From contig JAGPCO010000008.1 of NCBI GenBank assembly GCA_018058095.1, forward strand, positions 49,997 to 113,996: a stretch of DNA of 64,000 bases, in the 5' to 3' direction. Below the pieces are notes generated by a model that ran no database searches, was not told where the DNA came from, and saw only the letters and a list, made by a program, of their open reading frames with translations. Of this stretch, positions 40,512 to 51,289 are shown one piece after another (position 1 is the stretch's first letter; each line of letters begins with the position of its first letter). The stretch is from Kofleriaceae bacterium. Its GTDB lineage: Bacteria; Myxococcota_A; Polyangia; Haliangiales; Haliangiaceae. The position numbers and the translations under genes were made by a program.

Positions 40512-42818
40512 TCAGCCGCCGGTCGGGCGGAAGTTGAACGGGTAGTTCACCTGCACGCCGCCGCCGCCCTTGGGCTTGGGGAACTCGATGTTCTTGATGA
40601 CCCCGGCCACGCAGCTCGACACCTCACCATCGACGCCGCTGGCCGTCGACGACGCCACGTTGCCGTTGGGGGTGATGAAGAACTGGGTGGTCACCGTGCC
40701 CTGCAGGCCGGGCTTGGCGATGAGCTGCTTCTCGTAGCAGTAGGCGATCTTCTGCTCGTTGCGCTTGATGTAGCGGCGGATGATGGCCTTGTCGAGGTCA
40801 CCGACCGCGGTCGGCTGGCCGATGCGGACCTGCGGCACCGACGAGCTGCGACCACGCATGCCGCCGCGACCGCCACCCACGCCGTAGCCCGAGCCGGTGC
40901 CGGAGCCGTGGCCGATGGTGCCGTAGCGACCGGTGCCGATGGTGCCCCAGCCGGTGCCACCACCGCCCGGGCCGAAGCCCGACCGGCCGAAGCCGAAGCC
41001 GCCGTACATCTCGCCCGCCTCGTTACCGAGGAGGCCGCCGTAGACGTTGGCGTCGTCGAATCCGCTCGACACGTCGCCGGTGCCGGTCAGCGAGGCGAAC
41101 GCCCCACCCTGCTGCAGCGCGGTCGACCCGAGGATACCAGCGGTGCGCGCGGCCTCGACGGCCTGGATGCGCGCCAGCTGCTCCTGGTCCTGCGTCTTCT
41201 GCATCTTGTACTGGCCTTCCTTGGCCGTGGAGTCCTTCTTGCCCATGAGGCCCTCCTCGAGGGTCATGGCGGTGCCGGTACCACCCGACTCGTCCTCACC
41301 GTCCTCCTCGGTCTCCTCGGGCGGCGGCGGCGGCGGGTCGTCCTGCGAGGTCGACGACGAGTCGGTCGACACGTCCTCGAGCGCGGCCAGGTCGAGGTTG
41401 GCGGCGTCGGGGTCGGGCGAGACGGTGCGGAGCAAGGCCCACAGCCCGAGGTGCACCGCGGCCGAGCCCGCGAAGTACGCCATCACCGAGCTCTGCGCCA
41501 TCGCGAACAGCGGCACCGCCTGCCGGCGCGGCTTGTTGACCGAGTTGATGAGGAAGGTGGCCTTGCCGGCGCGGACGCGGATGCGAGCCTTGGCCGGGAT
41601 CGGCACCTCCATGCCACCCGGCGCCGTCGAGGACGGCCGAGCCCGACCCTGTGCGGCCAGGTCGGCCAGCGAGGTCGACTGGCCGTCGACGACGAGATCG
41701 CCGTCCATGCCCTGCGTGAAGTTGAAGACGAAGTCGTCCCCGATCGGCGCGACCAGCGGGAAGCTCCCCATCGGCATGTCGCCGAGCGGAAACTCGACGT
41801 CGGGCGCGGTGCCGACGCGGAAGAACGGCGACTGCCGCTCCTCGCGATAGCGCAGCAGGCCCATGGCCAGGCAGCCCAGGCCGATCAGGAAGCCACCGAA
41901 GGTCACCCAGTCGCGCGACATCGGCAGCATCCGCTCGCGGAACGCGTGCTCGGGGCGCTTCTGGACGTGGACCCAGTACTCCTTCTTGGCGTTGTTGTAC
42001 TTGGCGTTGTTGACGGCCAGGGCGAAGGAGATGACCGCGCCGAGCAGGGCGACGGCGCCACCGATGAACAGCGCGTACGTCGCGGTCGAGACCTTGCCGG
42101 CCCGCGGGTTCATGACGTGGCGGACCGACACCACCGAGTCGCCCAGCATGGCGGCGACCTCGACGGCGCGAGCACCACTCGCGTCATCCACCGACTCCGC
42201 GGCGTACTGCTGGAAGCCAGCCGGGGCCGCGGTGGCAGTGGCGAACGGCGACGGCATCCCCGGGGGCGGACGCACCGCCGGGGGCGGGGCGGCCGGGGCC
42301 GAGTACGCCGGAGCCGCGTAGGCCGGGGCGGCCGGAGCCGCGTAGGCCGGGGCGGCCGGGGCCGCGTAGGCCGGGGCCGCCGGGGCCGCGTAGGCCGGGG
42401 CCGCTGGGGCCGGCGCGCTCGGCGCCGGCAGGTCCATCGGCGGCACGCTGGCGGAGGCCGGCCGAGCGATGGCCGCCTCGTTGACGCGGGTCGGGATCTC
42501 GTCGTCCTCCTCGGCGGCGCCGAGCTGGACCTCGATCCGGGTGTCACCGACGAGCACCAGGTCACCGGCCTGCAGCTTGGCCTTGTTGACCTTCTGCCCG
42601 TTGACGAACGTGCCCTTGGTCGACCCGAGGTCGATGATGCTGATGTCGCTCGGGCTGCCGACCTCGATGATCGCGTGCATCCGCGACACGCTCTCGTCGT
42701 CGAGGCGGAGGTGCGAGGACGACAGCTTGCCGATCTTGATGACCGGCAGCGTCAGCTTCTCCTCGCGGAGGAACTGGTCGCCCTTGTAGAGCCGAAAGAT
42801 CAAAGGGACCTTGGACAT
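40512..42818 (-). CDS. gltG: FHA-domain protein with AgmX/PglI C-terminal (TonB-like) domain, GltG-like
   Basis: The 768-aa protein has an FHA domain at about residues 25-95 (IGKLSSSHLRLDD, SVSRMHAIIEV, DLGSTKGTFVNGQKV). The usual Arg of the GR motif is Lys. A Pro/Ala linker with AAPAY repeats follows, then three membrane segments near 250-275, 305-325 and 450-470. Next come an acidic/Pro-rich stretch with a PPPPPPEETEE run, a Gly-rich region and the C-terminal domain (RYIKRNEQKIAYCYEKQLI, then GLQGTVTTQFFITPNGNV) of the AgmX/PglI type. This matches AgnA/GltG of the Myxococcus gliding machinery, thought to link cytoplasmic signals to the periplasm. ATG 42818 follows a CGGAG site. The paralogue NfsG of spore-coat assembly is the main alternative. 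Confidence 0.85.
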   Translation of the reverse strand: MSKVPLIFRLYKGDQFLREEKLTLPVIKIGKLSSSHLRLDDESVSRMHAIIEVGSPSDISIIDLGSTKGTFVNGQKVNKAKLQAGDLVLVGDTRIEVQLGAAEEDDEIPTRVNEAAIARPASASVPPMDLPAPSAPAPAAPAYAAPAAPAYAAPAAPAYAAPAAPAYAAPAYSAPAAPPPAVRPPPGMPSPFATATAAPAGFQQYAAESVDDASGARAVEVAAMLGDSVVSVRHVMNPRAGKVSTATYALFIGGAVALLGAVISFALAVNNAKYNNAKKEYWVHVQKRPEHAFRERMLPMSRDWVTFGGFLIGLGCLAMGLLRYREERQSPFFRVGTAPDVEFPLGDMPMGSFPLVAPIGDDFVFNFTQGMDGDLVVDGQSTSLADLAAQGRARPSSTAPGGMEVPIPAKARIRVRAGKATFLINSVNKPRRQAVPLFAMAQSSVMAYFAGSAAVHLGLWALLRTVSPDPDAANLDLAALEDVSTDSSSTSQDDPPPPPPEETEEDGEDESGGTGTAMTLEEGLMGKKDSTAKEGQYKMQKTQDQEQLARIQAVEAARTAGILGSTALQQGGAFASLTGTGDVSSGFDDANVYGGLLGNEAGEMYGGFGFGRSGFGPGGGGTGWGTIGTGRYGTIGHGSGTGSGYGVGGGRGGMRGRSSSVPQVRIGQPTAVGDLDKAIIRRYIKRNEQKIAYCYEKQLIAKPGLQGTVTTQFFITPNGNVASSTASGVDGEVSSCVAGVIKNIEFPKPKGGGGVQVNYPFNFRPTGG
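42285..42420 (-). repeat. Coding repeat for AAPAY units in the GltG-like protein
   Basis: A 24-base-scale tandem repeat in the FHA protein gene encodes successive PAAPAYAA units, forming a flexible Pro/Ala/Tyr linker between FHA and membrane parts. Confidence 0.7.
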
Positions 42819-42913
42819 GGACAAACTCCGAAGGGTTCAGTGAGCAGTGCCACCAGCGACGTATCGAGAGAACCTGAACCGCGAGTTTTGCGTGCCCTCG
42901 GTCCCAGCCCGAT

Positions 42914-43174
42914 CTACAGGTCTTCCGCCGACTTGAGGATCTCGGCGATGAATTCCCTGCGGATCCGGATGAGGCTCGAGTGCTTCGCGAAGTCGCGGGC
43001 ATCGACCGCAGTACCGTCCGGCTTGATGAGGTCACCCTCGATCGTGTCGCCGGAGAAGTCGTAGACCTTGACCTTGCCGCCACCGGCCGGCGCCGCGTCC
43101 TTGCCTTTGCCCTGGGCAGCGGCGACCGACGTCAGCGAGAACAGAGACACGACGATCAGCGCGAGCGTACGCAT
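42914..43174 (-). CDS. 86-aa exported protein in the Glt-like cluster
   Basis: ATG 43174 follows a strong GGAGGAG site at five bases. The product has a signal peptide (MRTLALIVVSLFSLTSVAAA) and a mature part of about 65 residues: a Lys/Gly/Ala-rich start, VKVYDFSGDTIEGDLIKPDG, then a helical acidic/basic end (RIRREFIAEILKSAEDL). No family is recognised with certainty. Small exported proteins occur in Myxococcus Glt clusters (GltF lies near GltE there), but I cannot confirm identity. It is 95 bases upstream of the GltG-like gene and downstream of the GltE-like gene. Confidence 0.8.
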   Translation of the reverse strand: MRTLALIVVSLFSLTSVAAAQGKGKDAAPAGGGKVKVYDFSGDTIEGDLIKPDGTAVDARDFAKHSSLIRIRREFIAEILKSAEDL

Positions 43175-43354
43175 GCGGGCTCCTCCCCGGCCTTGGCCGG
43201 GATGTGAGAGGCACCGGAGTGCGGGGCTCGTGCGGTCCACGAAGCCTCCGACATCCGGTTTCGACATTGGTTCCCAGGATCTTGCACTTTTTCTCGGGCT
43301 CGTGAAAACAGTTCAGCGTATAGCGATTTCAGCTGGTTACGCGCCTGGCCGGGA

Positions 43355-44707
43355 TCACTTGGGGGCCGGCGGCTGGGCCGCCTGCGCCTTCATGAACTGG
43401 TCGAGCTGGGCGATGACCTTGTCGCAGTCGGCGATGTTGTTCTTGGCCTCGTCCCGGTCGGACTCGGACACCCCCGGCTTGCTCATGAAGTCCTTGAAGT
43501 AGTCGCGCGCGGTCCGGTAGGCGGTCTGCGAGGCCTTGAGGTCGTCCGACTTGGCGGCCTTGAAGTCCTTGTAGAGCACGCCGAGGTTGAACAGGGCCTC
43601 ACCCCGACGACCGTCGAGCTCGCGCGCCTTCTTGTACTGGCCCTCGGCCCCATCGAGGTCGCCCATGCCGCGCATGGCGATGCCGAGGCCGATGATCGCG
43701 TCGTAGTTCTTGGGCTGCTGCCCGAGCACCGCCGTGAACTGCTCCTTGGCGGTGTCGTACTTGCGGAAGCCCAGGGTGGTCAGGCCGACGTTCATGCGGG
43801 CCTCGACGAACTTGGAGTCCATCTCGACCGCCGACTGGAAGTACTTGAGGGCCTCCGACAGCGCGTTGCGGTGCAGGAACAGGAGGCCGCGCGCGTTGAC
43901 CAGCGGGGCGTACTTGGCCGCGGCCGGCTTCTTGTCGGCCTCGTCGAGCAGCAGCTTGGCCAGGTCGAGCCGGTTCTTGTTCTTGGCCCGGCCCTCCATG
44001 AACGTCAGCGCGTACAGCGTGTAGGCGCGGATGTTGTCGCCGTCGACCGCCAGCGCGTTGGACAGCTGGGTCTGGATCTCCTTGTCGAGCCGGGCAAACG
44101 CCGCCGCGTCCTTGGCCTTGCGCAGCTCCTCGAGCTGCAGCGCCGCCAGGTTGATGCGGGCCGCGACCAGCTTGGGCTCGGCGTCGAGCGCCTTGACCCA
44201 GCTGGTCTTGGCGGCGTCGACCCGGCCGTTGCGGAAGGCGATCTCGCCCAGGTTCGACAGGGTCGGACCGTGGTTGGACTTGCGGCCCAGCGTGGCCTGG
44301 TACGCCTTCTCGGCCTCGGCCATCAGGCCGCAACGGTGGTAGGCCAGGCCGACCATGTAGCTGGCCTCGATCAGGTCCTTGTGCTCGCTGGCGACCGACT
44401 CGAACTGCGACGCCGACTGCCGGCAAGCGCTCTCGCTCCAGCCCTCCTTGTCGCTCTTGGTGAAGAACTTCACCGCCGACTCGTAGTCGCTGCGGGCGTC
44501 CTTCGAGATCTCGCGCTTGGGCTCCTGCTTGACCGGGGCCTCGCCGACGATGTCGGTGGCGCCGGCGCCGGTGCCGCCAGTGCCGCCACCGCCGCCGCCG
44601 GGGCCGGTGCCGTCGACCTTGGCCTTGCCGCCGCAGGCCGCGGCCAGCAAGACGGTGGCCAGGGTGCTCAGAGTCATCATTCCGTGGATCTGCTTGGTTT
44701 CACGCAT
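43355..44707 (-). CDS. gltE: TPR-repeat lipoprotein, GltE/AglT-like
   Basis: The 450-aa product has a signal peptide with lipobox (LATVLLAAAC), then a Gly-rich linker (GPGGGGGGTGGTGAG) and an array of TPR units from about residue 75 to the end: AEKAYQATLGRKSNHGPTLS, ALKYFQSAVEMDSKFVEARM, AKEQFTAVLGQQPKNYDAII and others. An AGGAAGGAA site precedes ATG 44707. Lipobox, linker, length and position between GltD- and GltG-like genes match the gliding TPR lipoprotein AglT/GltE, a periplasmic outer-membrane-linked component. The homologous NfsE remains possible. An 8-base inverted repeat (44727-44734/44749-44756) spans the stop of the upstream gene and precedes this ribosome-binding site. Confidence 0.85.
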   Translation of the reverse strand: MRETKQIHGMMTLSTLATVLLAAACGGKAKVDGTGPGGGGGGTGGTGAGATDIVGEAPVKQEPKREISKDARSDYESAVKFFTKSDKEGWSESACRQSASQFESVASEHKDLIEASYMVGLAYHRCGLMAEAEKAYQATLGRKSNHGPTLSNLGEIAFRNGRVDAAKTSWVKALDAEPKLVAARINLAALQLEELRKAKDAAAFARLDKEIQTQLSNALAVDGDNIRAYTLYALTFMEGRAKNKNRLDLAKLLLDEADKKPAAAKYAPLVNARGLLFLHRNALSEALKYFQSAVEMDSKFVEARMNVGLTTLGFRKYDTAKEQFTAVLGQQPKNYDAIIGLGIAMRGMGDLDGAEGQYKKARELDGRRGEALFNLGVLYKDFKAAKSDDLKASQTAYRTARDYFKDFMSKPGVSESDRDEAKNNIADCDKVIAQLDQFMKAQAAQPPAPK

Positions 44708-44746
44708 GGCGTGGGTTCCTTCCTGTCCTCGAGTGGAGTGCGGGGG

Positions 44747-47700
44747 TTACTCGAGGCGAGCCGCGGCCGGCTCGACGTCGGTGATGATGGAGGTCTGATC
44801 GGGGTAGTCCTTGAGCTCGGCCGCCGTCGGGAACTCCTCCGGCTTGATCTGGCCCAGCTCGCGCTCACACAGGCGCGACCACTCCGAGAACCAGCCCAGC
44901 TTGGTCGACTGCTCGAGGCACACGCTGAAGGCGTTGATGGTCGTGCTGTCGAGCGGCTCGGCCTTCTCCATCAGGGTGTCGCAGTAGATCTCGACCGCCT
45001 CCTCGTACGGGCGGATGTTGGTCGGGATCTCGGCGGTGTACAGCGCGTCGGCCGCGTTCTGCGCGATCTGGCCGCGCCGGGCCACGCCGGCGATCATGTT
45101 GGCGGCGTCGCGGGTCTGCTCGATCGCCTCGTACTTGCTGCGAGCGGCCTCGCCCGACTTGGCCTTCTTGGCCATGAACTCCTCGAAGCGCTTGAGCGAC
45201 TTCTTGGCGACCGCCTCGTTCTTGGGATCGAAGTTGAGGTTCGACGGGAACTCGACGCTGAGGTAGTCCTCGAAGTCGCGCTCGGCCTGGTGGAACTTGG
45301 CCAGGGCGTAGAAGTAGCTGGCCCCGCCCTCGCCCTTGCTGCCGCTCTTCTCGAACGAGGCGATGGCCTTGCCGAACTCGCTCATGGCCTCGCGCAGCTT
45401 CTTGTCGTCGCGCTTGACCACGGTGATCTTGACCTTGGAGGTCTCACCACACTGGGTCTGCACCACGCGCTTGCGCTTGCCCTTCTTGCCGCGGTTGGCC
45501 AGGGCGCGCTCGCGCTGGACCTTGATACACGAGCCGTCGACGGTCTTGACCGGGCAGCTCTGGTTCCACAGCGCCTGCCCGATCTTGGCGTGGGCGATGA
45601 CCAGCAGCTCGGGCGCGCCCTTGCTGCCGAACTCGCGGATGTACTTCTGCAGGTGCTTGATCAGCGCCTCGGTGTCGCCGTTCTTCTCGTAGATGGCGTG
45701 CAGACCGAAGAACGCGCCGGCCTTGTCCTTGGCCGAGACCTGCGGGTGGCCCGCGTACTTCATCGTGTTCTTGATGGCCAGATCGTCCTGGCCCAGGCCC
45801 TTGCGGTAGAACACCGCGTCGTTGAGCGCGTCCTTGGCGTCCTTGAGGTCCTTGTCGCCCTTGGTCGAGCCGTACTTCTCGAAGTAGAGCTCGAGGTACT
45901 TGGACGCCTGCTCGTAGAACGCGACCTGGGCGTAGGCCACGCCGAGGCGGGCCATGCCGCGAGCGCGAATGTTCTTGTCGGCGGCGGTCAGGTCCTCGAG
46001 CCGCTTGTACATGGAGATGGCCAGGCCGATCGACTTGCCCTGCTCGAAGCAGACCGCGGCGTTGTAGAGCACCTGGTCGTTGCCCTCGGCCTCCGGGTTG
46101 CGGTTGTAGATCGTGGTGTAGGCCTTGCCGCACTCGATGTACTTGCCGATGTCGCCGGTGTCCTTGGCGACCTTCTCCAGGCCCTCGGCCTTCTTGCGCT
46201 CGGCCTGCAGCTGCAGGATCTCGAGGCGGCCGGCCAGGTCCTCCTTGCCCTCGAGGAACTTCTTGTCGTTGACCAGCTTGTCGACCAGCGTGACCAGCTC
46301 ATCGAAGCGGCCCAGGCGGTTGAGGCTGTCGAGCATGAGGTTGGCCGAGAACTCGGCGGTCTCGTGCTCGCGGTGCTTGCTCAGGATCTCCTCGAACAGC
46401 GGCAGCGCCTTGTCGTAGTGGTGGTAGCGCCGGTACAGGTTGGCCTTGAGGAACTTCATGCCGACGAGGTCGTCGTCCTTGGGGTCCTTGATGTACTTGA
46501 TGTACACGTCGAAGGCGTCGATCATCTTCGCCTCGCGCTCGGGGATGGGCTGCGGGTCGGGCACCTTCTCGCCGGCCTTGGCGTCCTCGGGCGGCGGCGC
46601 CTTCACGCGCGGGTCGACGTTGAGGGCGTTCTTCCAGCCCAGCACGGCGGCGTAGGCCGACTCCTTCTTCATCTTGTCGTCGACCTTGCCGGTCTTGACG
46701 ACGTCGGTGAAGGCGATGGCCGCGTTCTCCCACAGCTCGGTCTGCAGGCGCTGGTTCTTCTCGCTCTCGGCGCGGGTCCACAGCAGCTCGGCGTAGTAGT
46801 ACTGGGTCCGGGCGAAGTCGGGCGCGTCGGTGAAGACCTCGAGGTAGACCTTGTACAGCTTCTCGGCGTAGGCCAGCGTCTCCGGGTTGCGGGTCTTGAC
46901 CGACTCCGAGTGCCAGGCGGCGGCCAGCTCGCCGGCCATGGCGGCGGCGTTGTCGTGGCACTCCTGGGCCTCGGCCTGCGGCAGCACCTTGGTGCCCTTG
47001 AGGGCGCCGTACAGCTTCACCAGCGTCTGGATCTCCTCGACCTTCTGCGGGTTGGTGCCCGCGGTCATCATCGCGTGCGCCACGTTGTACTGCCACAGGC
47101 ACACGTTCTTGTTCTTGGGCGCCAGGCCGATGAGGTCGCGGTAGGTGTAGATGGCCTTCTCCGACTTGCCCTGCTCGAGGTAGAAGTCACCGAGCAGCTG
47201 GTACATGTCGAAGGAGTAGGCGCTCTTGTCCACCTTCTGGAAGTACGGGTAGGCCTTCTCGACGTTGCCGACCGCGGCGTAGGCGCGGACGATGTCCTTC
47301 TTGGCCGAGCGGTGCAGGTTCTCCTTGCCCTTGGTGGTCTTGGTCGCCATGGCGACCTCGTAGAAGGTCTCGAGCGCCTCCTGGTTGCGACCGAGGTTGA
47401 GGTAGACCCAGCCCATCTTGTACTTGGCGTACATGTAGACGCTGGACTTGGGGAACTGCAGCACGCGCTGGTAGCGCGACTCGGCGTCGGCCAGCTGGTT
47501 GTTCTCGAAGTGGTAGTCGGCGAAGGCCAGGTGGGCCTCGGGCACGTACTTGCTCTGCGGGTAGTTCTTGAGGAGCCGGTCGTAGACCGCACGCGCCTCC
47601 TTCATGTACTTGCCGCCCTGCAGCGTGTACCCGTAGTAGAACAGCGCCTGATCCATCTTCGGGTAGTTGCGGAACTTGTCGTTGTCGGCCAGGGCCTTGT

Positions 47701-48202
47701 AGACCTTGACCGCCTCGATCAGCGCCGCCTTCGACTTCTTGGCCCCGTCGTCGGCCTTCTTCTTGAACTTCGACTTGTCGCCGGCGTTCTTGGCGGTGTC
47801 CGCCTTGATCTGGGCGTCGAGCGAGATCAGGCGCCAGTAGCGCTGGCTGCCGGCGTGGAGCTCGGCCAGGCGGAAGTACAGGTCGGCCTTCTCCTCGACC
47901 TCGCTGTCCGGGGTGTCCTCGATGAGGTCACCGATGAGCGCGGCCTGCTCGGAACGGAGGTCTCCGACCTTGCCCTCGACCGACAGCACCTGATCGGAGG
48001 TGATCTCCGGCGCCGCCTCCTTGGGCTTGTCGGTGGTCGCCTTCGGCTTGACCCGGTCCGACAGCTTGACGTCGATCTTGACGTCCTGGTTACGCGTGTA
48101 CTTGGCGCGCTGGGCGAGGGCGGTCGACGAGGTCGACAGCACCAGGGTGGCCAGCGCGGCCATGCACCATTTCCAGCTCCAGCTCGAGTTCGGCATCTTC
48201 AT
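44747..48202 (-). CDS. gltD: Large periplasmic TPR protein, GltD/AgmU-like
   Basis: The 1151-aa product starts at ATG 48202 after an AAGGA site and has a signal peptide (MKMPNSSWSWKWCMAALATL, then STSSTALAQ). The rest is mostly TPR or tetratrico-like helical pairs, for example AESRYQRVLQFPKSSVYMYA and SEKAIYTYRDLIGLAPKNKN, with Lys-rich inserts. Size, export signal and position at the head of the GltE/GltG group match AgmU/GltD of Myxococcus, which decorates periplasmic gliding complexes. The Nfs paralogue NfsD is the alternative. A 212-base gap separates it from the upstream TPR gene, so it may have its own promoter, although none stands out. Confidence 0.8.
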   Translation of the reverse strand: MKMPNSSWSWKWCMAALATLVLSTSSTALAQRAKYTRNQDVKIDVKLSDRVKPKATTDKPKEAAPEITSDQVLSVEGKVGDLRSEQAALIGDLIEDTPDSEVEEKADLYFRLAELHAGSQRYWRLISLDAQIKADTAKNAGDKSKFKKKADDGAKKSKAALIEAVKVYKALADNDKFRNYPKMDQALFYYGYTLQGGKYMKEARAVYDRLLKNYPQSKYVPEAHLAFADYHFENNQLADAESRYQRVLQFPKSSVYMYAKYKMGWVYLNLGRNQEALETFYEVAMATKTTKGKENLHRSAKKDIVRAYAAVGNVEKAYPYFQKVDKSAYSFDMYQLLGDFYLEQGKSEKAIYTYRDLIGLAPKNKNVCLWQYNVAHAMMTAGTNPQKVEEIQTLVKLYGALKGTKVLPQAEAQECHDNAAAMAGELAAAWHSESVKTRNPETLAYAEKLYKVYLEVFTDAPDFARTQYYYAELLWTRAESEKNQRLQTELWENAAIAFTDVVKTGKVDDKMKKESAYAAVLGWKNALNVDPRVKAPPPEDAKAGEKVPDPQPIPEREAKMIDAFDVYIKYIKDPKDDDLVGMKFLKANLYRRYHHYDKALPLFEEILSKHREHETAEFSANLMLDSLNRLGRFDELVTLVDKLVNDKKFLEGKEDLAGRLEILQLQAERKKAEGLEKVAKDTGDIGKYIECGKAYTTIYNRNPEAEGNDQVLYNAAVCFEQGKSIGLAISMYKRLEDLTAADKNIRARGMARLGVAYAQVAFYEQASKYLELYFEKYGSTKGDKDLKDAKDALNDAVFYRKGLGQDDLAIKNTMKYAGHPQVSAKDKAGAFFGLHAIYEKNGDTEALIKHLQKYIREFGSKGAPELLVIAHAKIGQALWNQSCPVKTVDGSCIKVQRERALANRGKKGKRKRVVQTQCGETSKVKITVVKRDDKKLREAMSEFGKAIASFEKSGSKGEGGASYFYALAKFHQAERDFEDYLSVEFPSNLNFDPKNEAVAKKSLKRFEEFMAKKAKSGEAARSKYEAIEQTRDAANMIAGVARRGQIAQNAADALYTAEIPTNIRPYEEAVEIYCDTLMEKAEPLDSTTINAFSVCLEQSTKLGWFSEWSRLCERELGQIKPEEFPTAAELKDYPDQTSIITDVEPAAARLE

Positions 48203-48414
48203 GGCGGTTCCTTCTCCGGCGGAATCAGCAGGGTCGGTCAAGGGTCGAGGGCGGACAACACGGGCGGGTCGGGCCCGTCCACTCCGGCCGCACGCGCCGG
48301 CCCGAAAAACGCACCCAGCCAGGCGTGTTCACACACGTCTGGCCAGAGGTCTTGGGTCGGTCACAAACAGCCGTCATGGTCGGGGGGCGAGACGATGCGC
48401 CGGCTGTCTGTCGC

Positions 48415-50028
<1,614 letters not shown>

Positions 50029-50050
50029 GAGACCTCCAGAAGAGGGCGGA

Positions 50051-50080
50051 ATCATCGGGGAGCGCCGTCCGCCCTGTCAA
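50051..50080 (-). promoter_or_regulatory. Sigma-70 promoter at the head of the Glt-like cluster
   Basis: TTGACA (50080-50075), 18 bases, GATGAT (50056-50051) on the minus strand, 22 bases before ATG 50028. The -35 is a perfect consensus. Confidence 0.55.
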
Positions 50081-50204
50081 GGCACCTGGTCGCCGGTCGC
50101 CAGGCCAGGTGCGAGTCGATCGGTCCGCCATGCGGCAGGGGGACACGCCGGCCGGCCTGCTGGTTGCGGCGCGAAGGAATCCCGCGGTGCGGACACCCAC
50201 CAGC

Positions 50205-50684
50205 ATGCCCACCATCCTGCCGGGAACCTGGTTCATGCCGACCCTCGTGGCCGGCCTGGCGCTTGCCACCACCGCCTGCCCCGTCGACGACGACACCGTC
50301 GGACGCCTGTGTGACCTCGGCGCCGAGGCCGGCCCGCGCGACACGGTCATCGCCACCGGCTCGCTCGACTGCACCAGCCGGACCTGCCTCAAGGTGCCGC
50401 TCACCGCCGAGCTGCCGGGCGACAGCCGCTACCCGGCCGACGATCGCGGCCTGTGCACCACCACCTGCAGCAGCGACGACGATTGCGCCGGGATCGCCGG
50501 GTCGCCCTGCCAGGGCGGCTTCACCTGCGCGGTGGCGACCGTGGTCGGGCCGTTCTGCTGCGAGAAGGTGTGCGTGTGCCGGGACTACGGCACCCGGCCC
50601 GAGCCGGCGGCGTGTGACGCCGACGACCCGGCCAACACCTGCTGCAACCTGCCGGGGCGCGAGGGGTCGGATGAATGCCGATAA
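50205..50684 (+). CDS. Cys-rich lipoprotein, first of a tandem pair
   Basis: The 159-aa product has a hydrophobic start ending near ALATTACP (weak lipobox). Its mature part contains 16 further Cys residues at positions shared with the next gene: GRLCDLGAEA, LDCTSRTCLKVPLT, GLCTTTCSSDDDC, GPFCCEKVCVC and NTCCNLPGR. This suggests a disulfide-knotted surface domain. ATG 50205 is chosen because it gives a normal signal peptide. ATG 50236 is an alternative, and upstream in-frame codons would add a long non-hydrophobic tail. The function is unknown. Confidence 0.7.
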   Translation: MPTILPGTWFMPTLVAGLALATTACPVDDDTVGRLCDLGAEAGPRDTVIATGSLDCTSRTCLKVPLTAELPGDSRYPADDRGLCTTTCSSDDDCAGIAGSPCQGGFTCAVATVVGPFCCEKVCVCRDYGTRPEPAACDADDPANTCCNLPGREGSDECR

Positions 50685-50716
50685 GCGATCGCCCTCGCCT
50701 TGACTTCCCCTCCCGC

Positions 50717-50732
50717 CCTCATGATTATGAGG
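50717..50732. promoter_or_regulatory. 16-base palindrome, possible operator
   Basis: CCTCATGATTATGAGG is a perfect 6-base inverted repeat with a 4-base centre, in the only AT-rich patch between the two Cys-rich lipoprotein genes and 22 bases before ATG 50755. Confidence 0.4.
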
Positions 50733-50754
50733 CCCCGCCGCTGCGAGGAACTCC

Positions 50755-51234
50755 ATGATCCGACACTCCTTCCTGTTCATCTTCGTCGCCACCGCCGTGG
50801 CACTGGGCGCGTGTGGTGGTGAGGAGGTCGGCCGCATCTGCGATCTCGGCGTCGAGGCGCCCGGGGTCAACGAGACCGTCGTGGCCTCGCCCTCGCTCGA
50901 CTGCACCACCCGGACGTGCCTCAAGGTGCCGCTGACCAACGCCCTGCCGGCCGGCAGCCGCTACCCCGACGGCAACCGCGGCCTGTGCACGGCCGAGTGC
51001 GAGTCGGACGACGACTGCGAGCGTGTGCCCGAGTCGCCCTGCGCCGGCGGGTTCACCTGCGCCATCCCGACCACGGTCGGCCCGTTCTGCTGCCGGAAGT
51101 TCTGCATCTGCAAGGACTACGTGGTGATCCCCGAGAACGGGACCATCCCGGAGCCGCTGGCGTGCGACGCCGGCAACCCGGACAACGCGTGCTGCAACCT
51201 GCCCGGCCGCGCCGGTCAGGGTATCTGCCCGTAG
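50755..51234 (+). CDS. Cys-rich lipoprotein, second of a tandem pair
   Basis: The 159-aa product starts MIRHSFLFIFVATAVALGAC, with a clear lipobox, after a GAGGA site. It shares the 17-Cys framework with the gene upstream (ICDLGVEA, LDCTTRTCLKVPLT, GLCTAECESDDDC, GPFCCRKFCIC, NACCNLPGR). The copies are identical at the Cys positions and many flanking residues but differ elsewhere, so the duplication is not recent. A terminator follows at 51267. No known family is recognised. It is exported and likely lipid-anchored. Confidence 0.78.
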   Translation: MIRHSFLFIFVATAVALGACGGEEVGRICDLGVEAPGVNETVVASPSLDCTTRTCLKVPLTNALPAGSRYPDGNRGLCTAECESDDDCERVPESPCAGGFTCAIPTTVGPFCCRKFCICKDYVVIPENGTIPEPLACDAGNPDNACCNLPGRAGQGICP

Positions 51235-51266
51235 CACCGGCCGGGCGCGCGCTGACGGCGCACACG

Positions 51267-51289
51267 ACGGGGCGAGCCACTCGCCCCGT
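51267..51289 (+). terminator. Terminator after the Cys-rich lipoprotein genes
   Basis: A perfect 10-base stem (ACGGGGCGAG with CTCGCCCCGT, loop CCA) is followed by a T-containing tail (TTTCGCGTTT). Confidence 0.6.
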
